Part shown: positions 1 to 8,278 of the stretch, piece by piece | Layout: each line of letters opens with the position of its first letter | Numbering within the stretch: the first letter of the stretch is position 1 | DNA from: Tamaricihabitans halophyticus | Lineage (GTDB): Bacteria > Actinomycetota > Actinomycetes > Mycobacteriales > Pseudonocardiaceae | Assembly (NCBI RefSeq): GCF_004340875.1 | Contig: NZ_SLXQ01000008.1 | Span: 186,001-250,000 of the forward strand | Reading direction: 5' to 3' | DNA: 64,000 bases | Translations under genes and position numbers: made by a program | The notes under the pieces: model-generated | The model's input: the letters and a program-made list of their open reading frames with translations, nothing else | Database searches by the model: none | What the model was told of the DNA's origin: nothing

Positions 1-372
1 GTAGGGATTGCGTCCGCTGGTGGAAAAGACCACGAGCGCATCCGGTGGCGCGGGTTCGGCGGCGGTGAGTACCGCCTCGGCCAGCCCGCTGCGTCGCTCG
101 GCCACGCTGCTGTGCCGGGCGTCGTTCAGCGGCAACAGCTCCGGGTGCCACAGTGGACGGACGGCCGCAAGGCCGCCAGCACGGTAGAAGGTTTCGCAGA
201 CCATCGCCAGGGAATGCCCCGCGCCGGCCACATGTAGTACGCCACCGGCGTCCACGGCACTCACGACCAGCTGGGCCGCGTCGGCGAGCGCGGGTCCGCA
301 GGCGTGATCCGCCTCGGTCAGCAAGGTTCGCACCGAGGCGCCGAATTCGGTGTGGATCTCAGGTTCAGACAC
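1..372 (-). CDS. SIS-domain phosphosugar-binding protein (UPF0309-like), C-terminus cut by window edge
   Basis: The visible 124 residues run from a GTG start to base 1, so the C-terminal part is missing. They contain the start of a SIS fold: a glycine-rich turn with the residues VAGAGHS, then FYRAGGL. SIS domains bind phosphosugars in isomerases, etherases and regulators, and this pattern resembles the UPF0309 'sugar isomerase domain' proteins. The start overlaps the PTS EIIA stop by 8 bases, so it is the last visible gene of the PTS operon. It probably acts on the sugar phosphate delivered by that transporter. The substrate is unknown. Confidence 0.75.
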   Translation of the reverse strand, partial: MSEPEIHTEFGASVRTLLTEADHACGPALADAAQLVVSAVDAGGVLHVAGAGHSLAMVCETFYRAGGLAAVRPLWHPELLPLNDARHSSVAERRSGLAEAVLTAAEPAPPDALVVFSTSGRNPY

Positions 373-811
373 TGGGTAGCGCTTCCCGTAGGGTCGTCGT
401 CAACTCGTCGTCGTTCGTGGCGGCCCGTAGCCGCTCGGCGAGCCCGCTGGCCAGTGCCTTGGCCACTGTGGACAGCGCCGCGATATGGGCGTCCGAATCA
501 GGGGTGCAGAAGGCGATCAACAGGTCGACCGGATCGTTGTCCGGATGCCCGAAGGCGACCGGGGTGGTCAGCGTGACCGCCGCGACCCCAACCTTGTTTC
601 CGCCGTCCTCCGGTCGCGCGTGGACCAGCGCCAGTCCGGGGCCGAGCACGATGTATGGCCCGTGCTCGGTCACCATCCGCACGCAGGCCTCGGGATAATC
701 CGCGCTCGCCGCCCCTGCCGCGACGAGCGCTTCCGCGGCCTGGCGAACGGCGGCGCGCCAATCCGTCGCGTCCTTGCCGGCGTGGGCGGCGATCGTCGTC
801 ACGGCAGCCAC
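365..811 (-). CDS. PTS EIIA component (mannitol/fructose/ascorbate type, UlaC-like)
   Basis: This is a 148-residue PTS_EIIA_2 domain protein. The conserved phosphorylated histidine is His64 in LVHARPE, with a second conserved histidine at His50 in EHGP. It passes phosphate from HPr to the EIIB subunit encoded just upstream. The GTG start used here overlaps the EIIB stop by 13 bases. A second GTG nine bases downstream would give a 4-base GTGA overlap and is equally plausible. Both neighbours in the operon are overlapped, which implies translational coupling. No EI or HPr gene is seen in the window. Confidence 0.85.
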   Translation of the reverse strand: MAAVTTIAAHAGKDATDWRAAVRQAAEALVAAGAASADYPEACVRMVTEHGPYIVLGPGLALVHARPEDGGNKVGVAAVTLTTPVAFGHPDNDPVDLLIAFCTPDSDAHIAALSTVAKALASGLAERLRAATNDDELTTTLREALPSV

Positions 812-1101
812 CCCTGCGCGGTGAACTTCTCCCGCAGCGCGGTTTCCAGGCCGGCCGCGTCCAGAAAGTCGCTGATCGTGACGGTCACCGGCGCGAGGTC
901 GGGCAGTTCGCTCGTGTGCATGTCCTGGCCGATCACCACGTCCGGTTGCTTGCCTCGGGCGGTGGACACGTCAGTGCACTCCACCCGGGCATCCACACCG
1001 AGTGCCTGCAAGGCCTGCTCGGCGGTCATCTTCAGCATCAGGCTCGATCCCATGCCCACTCCGCAGACGGTGAGCACTTCGAGCGGTCGGTCCAGGCCCA
1101 T
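799..1101 (-). CDS. PTS EIIB component (lactose/ascorbate type, UlaB-like)
   Basis: This 100-residue cytoplasmic EIIB domain has its phosphocysteine at Cys13 in TVCGVGMGSS, the P-loop of the lactose/cellobiose/ascorbate EIIB fold. It would transfer phosphate from EIIA to the sugar bound by EIIC. It starts with ATG 5 bases after the EIIC stop and overlaps the EIIA gene. Length and motif are normal for the family. The order C-B-A matches the ula/sga arrangement. Confidence 0.85.
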   Translation of the reverse strand: MGLDRPLEVLTVCGVGMGSSLMLKMTAEQALQALGVDARVECTDVSTARGKQPDVVIGQDMHTSELPDLAPVTVTISDFLDAAGLETALREKFTAQGWLP

Positions 1102-1106
1102 GCGCC

Positions 1107-2516
1107 TCAGCTTTCCTCAGTCGTTGAAACGGATTCCTTGGTGCGGTCCCGCCTACCCACTAGTACCAGGGATACGACGGTAATCAGCAGCGCGATAACG
1201 GGCACCAGCCATACCGCCACCGTGCCACCGACCGCTTCCAGTGGCTTCATCAGCCAGATGATCACGTACCAGTCCGGGTCGGCGAGTGTCGCCAACTCCG
1301 GTGCGCTGCCCTCGAGTGCGCTCCAGCTGATCGCCTGGCCCGCGGCCAGCACGAGTCCGCTGAGCACACCGCCAAGTAGCGCGCCACGCCAGCCGGCTAC
1401 CGCGTTGCCGAACACCGCCGAGGCGCCGCCCACGAAGAACAACATGATCATGGGTGGCACCAGCGTGAACCAGCCGGCCGCCGCGAAGATGCCAAGACAG
1501 GCGAGGAATACGGCGGTCGCGGACACGAAGCCGAGCATGACCGCGGTGGTGGCGACCGGGAAGATCGTCGGAGCGTCCAGCGCTGGCCGGGCACCCGGGA
1601 TGACCTTGTCGGAAAGACCCTTGAAGGCGGGCACGATCTCGGTCAGGAACATCCGGACGCCGTAGAGCAGGATCGCGATGCCGCCGGCGAACCGCAGCCC
1701 GACCAGTAGGCCCCATACCCACGGCGAGAGGTTCTCGTCCATCGACGCGGCTTCCGCGCGGACCACCTCCGAATCGGCGAAGGCGACCGCGAGCAACAGG
1801 ATCACCGAGATGATCAGCGCCGTACTGACGTTGACATCCTTGAAGAAGGACAGCTGGCGCGGCAGTTTGAGCTTCTCCGTGTCGTGCTTTTCCTTGCTGC
1901 CGAGTGGTTTCGCGGCGACGCCGGTAAGCAGGCAGGTGATCGAGCTGGTGTGCCCGAAGCCGAAGCGATCCTCCGGCATCACCTTGCGCATCAGTGGCCG
2001 CATCCACAGTGGCTGTAGCGTCCAGTAGGCGGCGACGAATCCGGAACCACACAGCACCAGGGTGAGCTGGTCGGCGTCCGGCGCGATCAGCGTCAGCATC
2101 GCGACGGTAACCGTGCTCACCCAGAACATCAGGTGACCGGTCAGGTACAGGTACTGCGCGGCCGGAAACACCCGCACCAGCAGTACGTGTAGCGCGAACG
2201 CCACGGTGATGACCAACGCGACGCTGCCACCGTGCTCGGTCAGGAAGCCGGACAGCGTGTGCTCCGAACTCGGTGGCGTGGTGCCCATGGCGTCAGCGAG
2301 TACGGTCTGGAAACTGGTCAGGCCGCCGGTGAACACGTCCACCCCGATGAACAGGATGACCACGCCGATCGTGGCACGTAGCGCGCCGCCGATGGTGTCC
2401 TCGAGTCGCTTGCGCTGCAGCAGCAGCCCGACGAGGGTGATCAGTCCGATGAGGATCGGAACCTGGCCGAAGATGTTGTCCGCGAAGAAGCTCAGGATGT
2501 CGGTGATGACGTCCAT
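1107..2516 (-). CDS. PTS EIIC membrane permease, ascorbate/SgaT-UlaA family
   Basis: This 469-residue polytopic membrane protein has about ten hydrophobic segments. The N-terminus (ITDILSFFADNIFGQVPILIGL) is typical of SgaT/UlaA permeases, as are the long cytoplasmic loop around residues 200-230 and the position directly before EIIB and EIIA. UlaA transports L-ascorbate, but many actinobacterial homologues sit with other sugar genes, so the substrate here should be left open. It follows the secreted-protein gene by 26 bases and is probably cotranscribed with it from the palindrome-controlled promoter near 3981. Confidence 0.85.
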   Translation of the reverse strand: MDVITDILSFFADNIFGQVPILIGLITLVGLLLQRKRLEDTIGGALRATIGVVILFIGVDVFTGGLTSFQTVLADAMGTTPPSSEHTLSGFLTEHGGSVALVITVAFALHVLLVRVFPAAQYLYLTGHLMFWVSTVTVAMLTLIAPDADQLTLVLCGSGFVAAYWTLQPLWMRPLMRKVMPEDRFGFGHTSSITCLLTGVAAKPLGSKEKHDTEKLKLPRQLSFFKDVNVSTALIISVILLLAVAFADSEVVRAEAASMDENLSPWVWGLLVGLRFAGGIAILLYGVRMFLTEIVPAFKGLSDKVIPGARPALDAPTIFPVATTAVMLGFVSATAVFLACLGIFAAAGWFTLVPPMIMLFFVGGASAVFGNAVAGWRGALLGGVLSGLVLAAGQAISWSALEGSAPELATLADPDWYVIIWLMKPLEAVGGTVAVWLVPVIALLITVVSLVLVGRRDRTKESVSTTEES

Positions 2517-2542
2517 GGAATGCCGCCTAGTTGGTGCTGGGA

Positions 2543-3904
2543 TCAGGTTGTTGGGACGTACAGCCGGATATCGCCGACTACGGCTGAACCTTCGTAGAAG
2601 TTCAGGTGTGGGTCGCCGATGATGAACGTATCCGGATACGCGGACCCCTCGGGCCAGGTGTCCCTTGTGGTGTGTGTGCCAGTCGGTCCGGTGTGGGTCA
2701 GCTGCTGGTTGAAGCGGCCGTCATACTCCTCGGGACGTTGATTGTAATGCCAGATTGGCCGACCGTCCTCAACGAACTCGTGCCGGAACCGCAGAGTGGT
2801 CTCGCCGACATAGCGGAATGGTCCGCTCATCTCGATGGTGTAACCGGACTTGTCCCGCTCGACCGCGAAGGTATAGCTGGCATCTGGTAGCAGTTCCGGC
2901 TGTAGCTCGGCACTGGTGAGGATACCGCCATAGTTTCCTCCGGGATCGAATGGCTTCGTGCCGTCGAACTCACCACAGGCGGTCTTGAAGTAGTACTCGT
3001 TGCTGATGTTGTTGTTCCGGAACTTGTCGCCCATGGCAAAGATCGCGTTGACGCCGTTGGCATTGCTTTCCGGGGTCGGGTAGATCTCGCCCGTCTTGGG
3101 GTTACACGTCGCGTAGTTGTTCTCGGTCGCGGTGTAGTAGCCATCCATGATGATCTTGCGCCGGTAGTGGATTCCCGGGTTGCCGTGTGGCGCCGGGTTG
3201 GCGTGATCAAGGATGGTCAGGTAGTAGAAGCCGTTGAAGTTGGTGACGTCTGGATAGTCACACCGCTCGGTGTCCGGGAGAGCGCCTTCGAAGGTCCACG
3301 GATAGCTGGTCTTGCAGCCTTCCGGGGTGTAGCCGTTGAACTTGCCGTCGTACTCGAACGAACCATCCCGCTTGCCGCCGAAGTCGATACCGCGCAAGGT
3401 CATTTCCACCCGATACTCGGCGGGTAGCGGTTTGCTCGGGCGGACCAGGACACCAGCGTCCCAGCTTGGCTGGGAGATCAGGCCGCCACGGGTACCGTCT
3501 GGTAGGGACACCGTCGACAAACCGGGTTCGGAGTCAGGCCGGCCGTCCTTGTTCTTGTCCACGGCGGCGACCTCGGCAGTGAGCCAGTCGGAATCCCCGA
3601 AACTCACCTGCTTGCGGTACACGTCCAAGCTCTTCAGCTGCTTGCTGAAAGCCGGGTCGCTCATCTCCTTGAAGGCGCGGCCATCGTCGTCGAAGGCGTC
3701 CACGGCCCATGGGCTGTCCGGGCCCATCGGATCACGGACCCATGGCTGCCCGTCCACGTCGGGGTCGGCGCTGAAGTCTTCCGCGTAGGCGAGCTGCCAG
3801 CGCGCGTCACGCTCGGCCGGTGTGCCCTCGTCCGCGCTACCTACCGGCGCGAACGCGGCGAGCAGGACCATGGACAGCGTGCCAAGTATCCAGCGTCGTC
3901 GCAC
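2543..3904 (-). CDS. Secreted protein of unknown function heading the PTS operon
   Basis: The 453-residue product starts at a GTG at 3904, with the purine-rich site GGGAGAG seven bases upstream. The longer frame to 3982 would put about 26 residues before a normal Sec signal (RRR, then a hydrophobic stretch ending near AFAPVGSA). The mature part is rich in Trp, Tyr, Gly and Asp, with four cysteines in its middle, and looks like a beta-rich extracellular carbohydrate-active or carbohydrate-binding protein. I do not recognise a catalytic signature. Its place at the head of a PTS/SIS operon suggests it releases or captures the sugar that the PTS imports; this is inference. Confidence 0.7.
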   Translation of the reverse strand: MRRRWILGTLSMVLLAAFAPVGSADEGTPAERDARWQLAYAEDFSADPDVDGQPWVRDPMGPDSPWAVDAFDDDGRAFKEMSDPAFSKQLKSLDVYRKQVSFGDSDWLTAEVAAVDKNKDGRPDSEPGLSTVSLPDGTRGGLISQPSWDAGVLVRPSKPLPAEYRVEMTLRGIDFGGKRDGSFEYDGKFNGYTPEGCKTSYPWTFEGALPDTERCDYPDVTNFNGFYYLTILDHANPAPHGNPGIHYRRKIIMDGYYTATENNYATCNPKTGEIYPTPESNANGVNAIFAMGDKFRNNNISNEYYFKTACGEFDGTKPFDPGGNYGGILTSAELQPELLPDASYTFAVERDKSGYTIEMSGPFRYVGETTLRFRHEFVEDGRPIWHYNQRPEEYDGRFNQQLTHTGPTGTHTTRDTWPEGSAYPDTFIIGDPHLNFYEGSAVVGDIRLYVPTT

Positions 3905-3980
3905 GACTGACTCTCCCGTCACGATTGCCGGCCACAGGTGACGGACCGGTCCGATGAGTGGACGGTATTGAGGCTCGCCC

Positions 3981-3998
3981 AATTGGTCAAGACCAATT
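3981..3998. promoter_or_regulatory. Perfect 18-bp palindrome resembling a DasR/NagR (GntR-family) dre operator
   Basis: The arms AATTGGTC and GACCAATT flank a 2-base centre. The core TTGGTC-N2-GACCAA fits the pattern TGGTC-N2-GACCA bound by DasR/NagR-type HutC-family GntR repressors that control aminosugar genes in actinobacteria. It lies about 77 bases upstream of the secreted-protein start, in the divergent region shared with the XRE-TetR gene. On the minus strand it overlaps a possible -35 (TTGACC) followed after 17 bases by TACCGT, a position suited to repression. Confidence 0.6.
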
Positions 3999-4198
3999 TT
4001 GATAACTATCTACATAGGACTAATAGTGCGAAGGCAACGGCGTCGACGGTCCGTGTCCGACGGGTTACCCGCCGGCGGGATGGCCGACCCGGCTGGCTGG
4101 TCGGCTGGTGGTGGGCGTCGCATGCGCGCACAACGGGTAGCCCTGCGCACACGTGCCGGGTTTGCGATTCGCGCAAGCGACGGATACCGTCGTGGTCC

Positions 4199-5089
4199 AT
4201 GGGCGAGCAAGATGAGTTGCGTGAGCGAGTGCGCGAACTCATTCGTGCGCTTCCTGGCGCGCAGCGGGATTTCGCCGCCGCGATCGAGCTCGACGAGACC
4301 AAGCTGTCCAAGTCGCTGCGCGGTATTCGTAAGTTCTCGCCACACGAGCTGGTGCGAATCGCCGAACACTGTGGTGTGACGGTGAACTGGTTACTAAATG
4401 GTAGCGACGAGGCGAGTACCGTCACCGCGATTCCGGCGCCCGCCGCCCGCTCCGACAGTCCGGCGCGCAGCCGTTCGCACGGGGATACCCGCAGGCGGAT
4501 CGTGGAGACCGCATGGCAGCTGATCGCGGATCAGGGCTACGCCAGGGTGCGCATCGCCGATATCGCGCAAGCCTGCGGCACCAGTACCGCGAGTATCCAT
4601 TACTACTTCGCCACCAGGGAGGAAGTGCTCAACGAGGCGTTGCGGCGAAACGTCAAGTTGGCATTCGACCGGCAGGTGGCGGAGTTGCACGCCACGGACA
4701 ACGCGCGGGAACGGTTGCTACGGCTGATCGAGTTGCAGTTACCTTCGGGTGAGCTGTTGCGCTCCGAATGGTCGGTATGGCTCCAGGTGTGGAACGAGAG
4801 CGCGTTGAACCCGAAGATGCGTTCGCTGTACTGGGATTCCTACGACCGCTGGTTTCGCACCATCGCGATGACCATCGAGGACGGTCAGCGGCAAGGGGCT
4901 TTCCGGGAGTGCGATGCCAATCTGGTCACGGCGCAGCTCACCGCCATGATCGACGGACTCGGAATCCAGGTGCTCACCGCGCGGCCGGGTAGTTCCGTGG
5001 CCAGGATGCGCGAGCAGGTGCTGGATTTCGTCGAGCGAAACATCGCGGCCGAGGCGGTCACCGGCGCAGCTTCGCCCGGAGTTCACTGA
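4199..5089 (+). CDS. Transcriptional regulator with XRE-type HTH fused to a TetR repressor
   Basis: This 296-residue protein starts at ATG 4199; the frame is open further upstream, but that part is low-complexity and basic. Residues about 1-70 form an XRE/Cro-like HTH (RDFAAAIELDETKLSKSLRG...). After a Ser/Ala/Pro linker at about 75-95 comes a complete TetR protein, with its HTH near 100-145 (IADIAQACGTSTASIHYYF) and a ligand-binding domain. Two DNA-binding domains in one chain are unusual. It is divergent from the PTS/secreted-protein operon, so it may regulate that operon, though the palindrome between them looks like a GntR site. Its 3' end overlaps the convergent phosphatase gene by 32 bases. 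Confidence 0.8.
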   Translation: MGEQDELRERVRELIRALPGAQRDFAAAIELDETKLSKSLRGIRKFSPHELVRIAEHCGVTVNWLLNGSDEASTVTAIPAPAARSDSPARSRSHGDTRRRIVETAWQLIADQGYARVRIADIAQACGTSTASIHYYFATREEVLNEALRRNVKLAFDRQVAELHATDNARERLLRLIELQLPSGELLRSEWSVWLQVWNESALNPKMRSLYWDSYDRWFRTIAMTIEDGQRQGAFRECDANLVTAQLTAMIDGLGIQVLTARPGSSVARMREQVLDFVERNIAAEAVTGAASPGVH

Positions 5090-5831
5090 CCTCGTCCGCG
5101 CCGAATCCATGGTTGGTCAGCCAGCTGAAGACACCGCCATGGCTTTCGTCGAGCTGCTCGAAGAACGCCGCCATGGTCTGCCGTTGTGGCGCGTGCTCAG
5201 CCGCGGGACGCCGGCTGACGTCCGCCGCGTAGGTCGGCGAGGCGCGCAGGCGCGCGAGAATCGCCTCGATCCGGTCGGCGGTCGCTACGTAGTCGGCGAT
5301 CACCTCGGTGCGGGGCACTCCCGCCACGGTGAGCGCGAGCGCGGTGAGCACACCGGTGCGGTCCTTGCCGGCGGCGCAGTGCACGATGGCGGGCCCCGGA
5401 GACGCGGTGATCGCGCGGAGCGCGGCGACCACACTGTCCGGGCGTCGTTCCAGGTAACCGAGGTAATGGACGGAGAGCGTATCGCCGGCGTAGCGCTTGC
5501 TGGCCGCGCGCTGGCGGACCAGCAACGCGTCCGCCACGGCATCGGTCGACGAGTCGGTAGCCTCGGGTAGCAGCGACAGGTGCTGGTGGGCAAGGCTGGG
5601 TAGTCCGGTCAGTGGTCCGGGGCCTTCCGAGCTCACTTCGTTTGTCGTGCGCAGATCGACAATGGTGCGCACGCCGATCTGCTCGACAAGTATCCGCACG
5701 TCGGCGGCGGAGAGATTCTGCAGATTATCGGCTCGGATCAGCGCGCCGCCGAGTGTGTGGTTACCGTCTTCGGTCGGCATCCCACCGATATCGCGGACGT
5801 TGACCGCCCCATCCAGTTTGATCCAGCGCAC
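5058..5831 (-). CDS. Tyrosine-phosphatase-family protein (MptpB/LipA-like)
   Basis: The 257-residue product carries the C-X5-R phosphatase loop HCAAGKDRTG, with catalytic Cys152 and Arg158. The N-terminus NVRDIGG and the LIRADNL segment are typical of the MptpB group of atypical tyrosine/lipid phosphatases (DUF1111-free, single-domain type). It starts with GTG and has no signal peptide. It is convergent with the XRE-TetR gene and divergent from the SCP2 gene. It probably dephosphorylates phosphotyrosine or phosphoinositide-like substrates, and the physiological substrate cannot be inferred from the neighbours. Confidence 0.85.
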   Translation of the reverse strand: MRWIKLDGAVNVRDIGGMPTEDGNHTLGGALIRADNLQNLSAADVRILVEQIGVRTIVDLRTTNEVSSEGPGPLTGLPSLAHQHLSLLPEATDSSTDAVADALLVRQRAASKRYAGDTLSVHYLGYLERRPDSVVAALRAITASPGPAIVHCAAGKDRTGVLTALALTVAGVPRTEVIADYVATADRIEAILARLRASPTYAADVSRRPAAEHAPQRQTMAAFFEQLDESHGGVFSWLTNHGFGADEVSELRAKLRR

Positions 5832-5901
5832 CCTTCTTCTCTAGCAGATGCTCGCGCCAGGCTGGCAAGTCGTGCTGGTCACCGGCCTTCGAACCTGGCA
5901 C

Positions 5902-5921
5902 TATCTACTGGCGAGTAGATA
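5902..5921. promoter_or_regulatory. 20-bp palindrome, candidate TetR-type operator upstream of the SCP2 gene
   Basis: Perfect 8-base arms TATCTACT and AGTAGATA flank a 4-base GGCG centre. It lies 39 bases before the TTG start of the SCP2 gene and about 70 bases from the divergent phosphatase start. The size, symmetry and promoter position fit a TetR-family operator. No TetR gene is directly adjacent apart from the XRE-TetR fusion about 0.8 kb away. Confidence 0.45.
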
Positions 5922-5960
5922 TCCAGTGGTGTTACGGCGCCGGACGGTCGGAGGCGATCG

Positions 5961-7199
5961 TTGTCCGAAATCGGGGTACCTCAACCCGGCAAGTCCGCCT
6001 CGGCTGGACCGCTGCACCAGTTGTCGGAGGTGGTTGACCAACCGGGAGCCGCCGTCTTCGCCGGCACCGTGCGCTGGGAGCTCGCCGAGGCGCGGCAGCT
6101 CACCCGGTACGACGCGGTGGCCCTCGACGGGCGCCTCGTGGTCGGGCCGGCCAAGGCCAGGTCGCCCCGCGTGCGGATACGGTGCACCCCGGCCGATGCC
6201 GAGCGGTTGATCAGTGGTTCGGCGCACCCCGCGACGTTGATGCTGGCCGGCCGGCTGACCGTACGCGGCGACCAGGCCGCGGCGACGGAGCTGCTCGACT
6301 GGCTGCGCGGCCGTTCGGCTGACCTCGACATGGCCGAGCTCGCCAGGGTGATCGGCAGCGCTGGCCCTCGTGATGTGCGCGCGCGGCTCATCGAACCAGC
6401 GCGGGCGCTCGTGGTCGCCGAGGTGATGCGGTTGCTGCCGCATTACCTGGATGCCGGTGCCGCGGCCGGACTGCGGGCGACGGTTGGGTGGGAGGTCACC
6501 GGGCCAGCTGGCCGGGCCGAGCGGTTCGGGCTGACGATCGATGACGGTGTCGCCACGGTCCGCGCGGGTCAGCCGGAAGCGCCGAGGGTGACGCTTCGGC
6601 TCAGCGCGGTGGATCTGCTGGGCATGGTGACGGGTAACGGCGATCCGGCGATCATGGTGCTTGGCGGTGAGCTCGAGCTGCTCGGGGACGCGAGTTTCGC
6701 GTTGCGGCTGATCCGGCTGTTCCGGGTGCCCGGTGCCGCCGGGCCGGTTCAGCTCGGTGGCCCGGACCAGGTCGATATCGGTGCCGTCGTGCGGCTGGTT
6801 GGGCGGAGCAGTGAACGGCAGCTGCGCGAGCGGTTGTCTGGTGCGGTCAGGGAGATCCTGCTCGACGAGATCTTTACCAGGATGCCGGAGTATCTGGATG
6901 CCGATCGTTCGCGCGGCCTCGCCGCGGAGGTCCGCTGGCAGATCACCGGGCGCCAGGACGGCGGTTACGACAGTTATCACAGCAAGATCGCCGGCGGCCA
7001 CTGCGTCGTGGAGCGGAACCCGGTCGAGACGGGAGCCCGACCGCGCGTATCGATCCGGGTCGACCCGGCCACCTTTCTGAAGCTGGTCACCAGCAACGCG
7101 AATCCGGTGGCCGCGTTTCTGGCCGGCAAGGTCTCGGTGCGCGGGGACCTTGCGCTCGCGACCAAGTTGCCGGCGATCTTCCGGTTGCCGAAGGGGTGA
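5961..7199 (+). CDS. Protein with three SCP2 sterol-carrier-like domains
   Basis: The 412-residue product starts at TTG with the Shine-Dalgarno GGAGG 6 bases upstream. It is built from three SCP2-like repeats, at about residues 20-120, 135-250 and 275-410. Each repeat has the pattern VRW(E/Q)(L/V/I)...G, then PRV.(I/L)R....(L/F)..(L/M)(V/I)(T/S), then (A/G)G.(L/V).(V/L).G(D). SCP2 domains bind lipids or fatty acyl chains in a hydrophobic tunnel, and single-domain proteins are the norm, so the triplication is notable. The last codons overlap the alpha/beta-hydrolase start (GTGA), so the two are cotranscribed and probably act on the same hydrophobic ligand. No enzyme motif is seen. Confidence 0.75.
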   Translation: MSEIGVPQPGKSASAGPLHQLSEVVDQPGAAVFAGTVRWELAEARQLTRYDAVALDGRLVVGPAKARSPRVRIRCTPADAERLISGSAHPATLMLAGRLTVRGDQAAATELLDWLRGRSADLDMAELARVIGSAGPRDVRARLIEPARALVVAEVMRLLPHYLDAGAAAGLRATVGWEVTGPAGRAERFGLTIDDGVATVRAGQPEAPRVTLRLSAVDLLGMVTGNGDPAIMVLGGELELLGDASFALRLIRLFRVPGAAGPVQLGGPDQVDIGAVVRLVGRSSERQLRERLSGAVREILLDEIFTRMPEYLDADRSRGLAAEVRWQITGRQDGGYDSYHSKIAGGHCVVERNPVETGARPRVSIRVDPATFLKLVTSNANPVAAFLAGKVSVRGDLALATKLPAIFRLPKG

Positions 7200-8122
7200 G
7201 GGAATTGGGCGAGCAGCCGGAAGCCGTCGTGCCCCGAACAGAATGGCTCACCACGTCCGACGGCGTCACGCTACGGGTACGCCGGTTCGGGCAACCCTTC
7301 GCGCCGACGGTGGTGTGCGTGCATGGCTTCCCGGACAACTCCGACCTCTGGAATCGCGTGGTACCGCTGCTCGCGGATCGCTTCCAGGTCGTCACCTACG
7401 ACGTGCGGGGAGCGGGGGAGTCGACCGCGCCGCCGCGGCGAGCCGGCTACCTGATTGATCAACTGGTTGCGGACCTGGCCGCGGTGGTCGAGCTGGTCGG
7501 CGCGGATCGGCCCGTCCATCTGCTCGGCCATGACTGGGGCTCGATCCAGTGCTGGCACGGCGTCACTGATGATCGGCTGCAGGGCAGAATCGCGTCGTTC
7601 ACGTCGATCTCCGGTCCGAATCTGGACCACGCCGGCTACTGGATGCGCTCTCAACTGCGGCCCAACCTGGCCGCGCTTGGCCAGTTCCTCCGGCAGGCCT
7701 CCTCGTCGCTCTACATTGGATTTTTCGTGCTCCCTGTGCTGCCGGAGTTGGCGGTGCGCAAGGGAATTCTCGGCCGGATTATCGGCAGGTTGGTGCGCGC
7801 GGAGTATGCGCCGGATGGTCCTGCCGAGCGGTTTCGGGTCGAGGCGGCCGATGCGGTGCACGGTTTGGGGCTCTACCGGGCGAATATGCTCTCCCGGCTG
7901 GGTCGGCCGAAACCGCGCTGTACCGACGTGCCGGTACAGGTGATCGCGCCGGACGCGGATCGGTTCGTCGGTACGCCGCTGCAGACCGAGGTGTCTCGCT
8001 GGGCGCCACGGCTGCGCGTGCGGCGGTTGCGGGGCGGTCACTGGCTACCCCGGTCGCGGCCGGCCGTGGTGGCCGAAGTCGCGGGGGAGTTCTTCGAGGA
8101 GGTCGACGGAGCTCTGAAGTGA
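7196..8122 (+). CDS. Alpha/beta hydrolase, epoxide-hydrolase/haloalkane-dehalogenase type
   Basis: The 308-residue hydrolase has the oxyanion motif HGFPDN at residues 43-48 and the nucleophile elbow GHDWGS, with Asp113 as nucleophile. An Asp at this position marks the epoxide hydrolase/haloalkane dehalogenase branch rather than Ser esterases. Late acidic and His residues (PDADRF..., GGHWLP) complete the expected triad. It overlaps the SCP2 gene by 4 bases. The pair may hydrolyse an epoxide or similar group on a lipid presented by the SCP2 protein; that partnership is inferred from the overlap only. Confidence 0.8.
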   Translation: MRELGEQPEAVVPRTEWLTTSDGVTLRVRRFGQPFAPTVVCVHGFPDNSDLWNRVVPLLADRFQVVTYDVRGAGESTAPPRRAGYLIDQLVADLAAVVELVGADRPVHLLGHDWGSIQCWHGVTDDRLQGRIASFTSISGPNLDHAGYWMRSQLRPNLAALGQFLRQASSSLYIGFFVLPVLPELAVRKGILGRIIGRLVRAEYAPDGPAERFRVEAADAVHGLGLYRANMLSRLGRPKPRCTDVPVQVIAPDADRFVGTPLQTEVSRWAPRLRVRRLRGGHWLPRSRPAVVAEVAGEFFEEVDGALK

Positions 8123-8278
8123 CCTAAGGCACAAGTGTTGGCGTTGCCCGTCCGTCCTCCTGCGGTTCGGCGGTAGTGCTGGACACTTCGATGCCCGGTG
8201 CCCACCGGCCGGTACGCCGCTGGGTAGGGTGCCCGGGACGTTGTCGGATAGCCTGAACTGGTAAGCGCCTCAAACACA

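Noticed and set aside
8123-8278. Possible small gene or RNA in the gap before the GT-C-like gene
   Set aside because: No start with ribosome-binding site, no strong hairpin and no repeat copy found.
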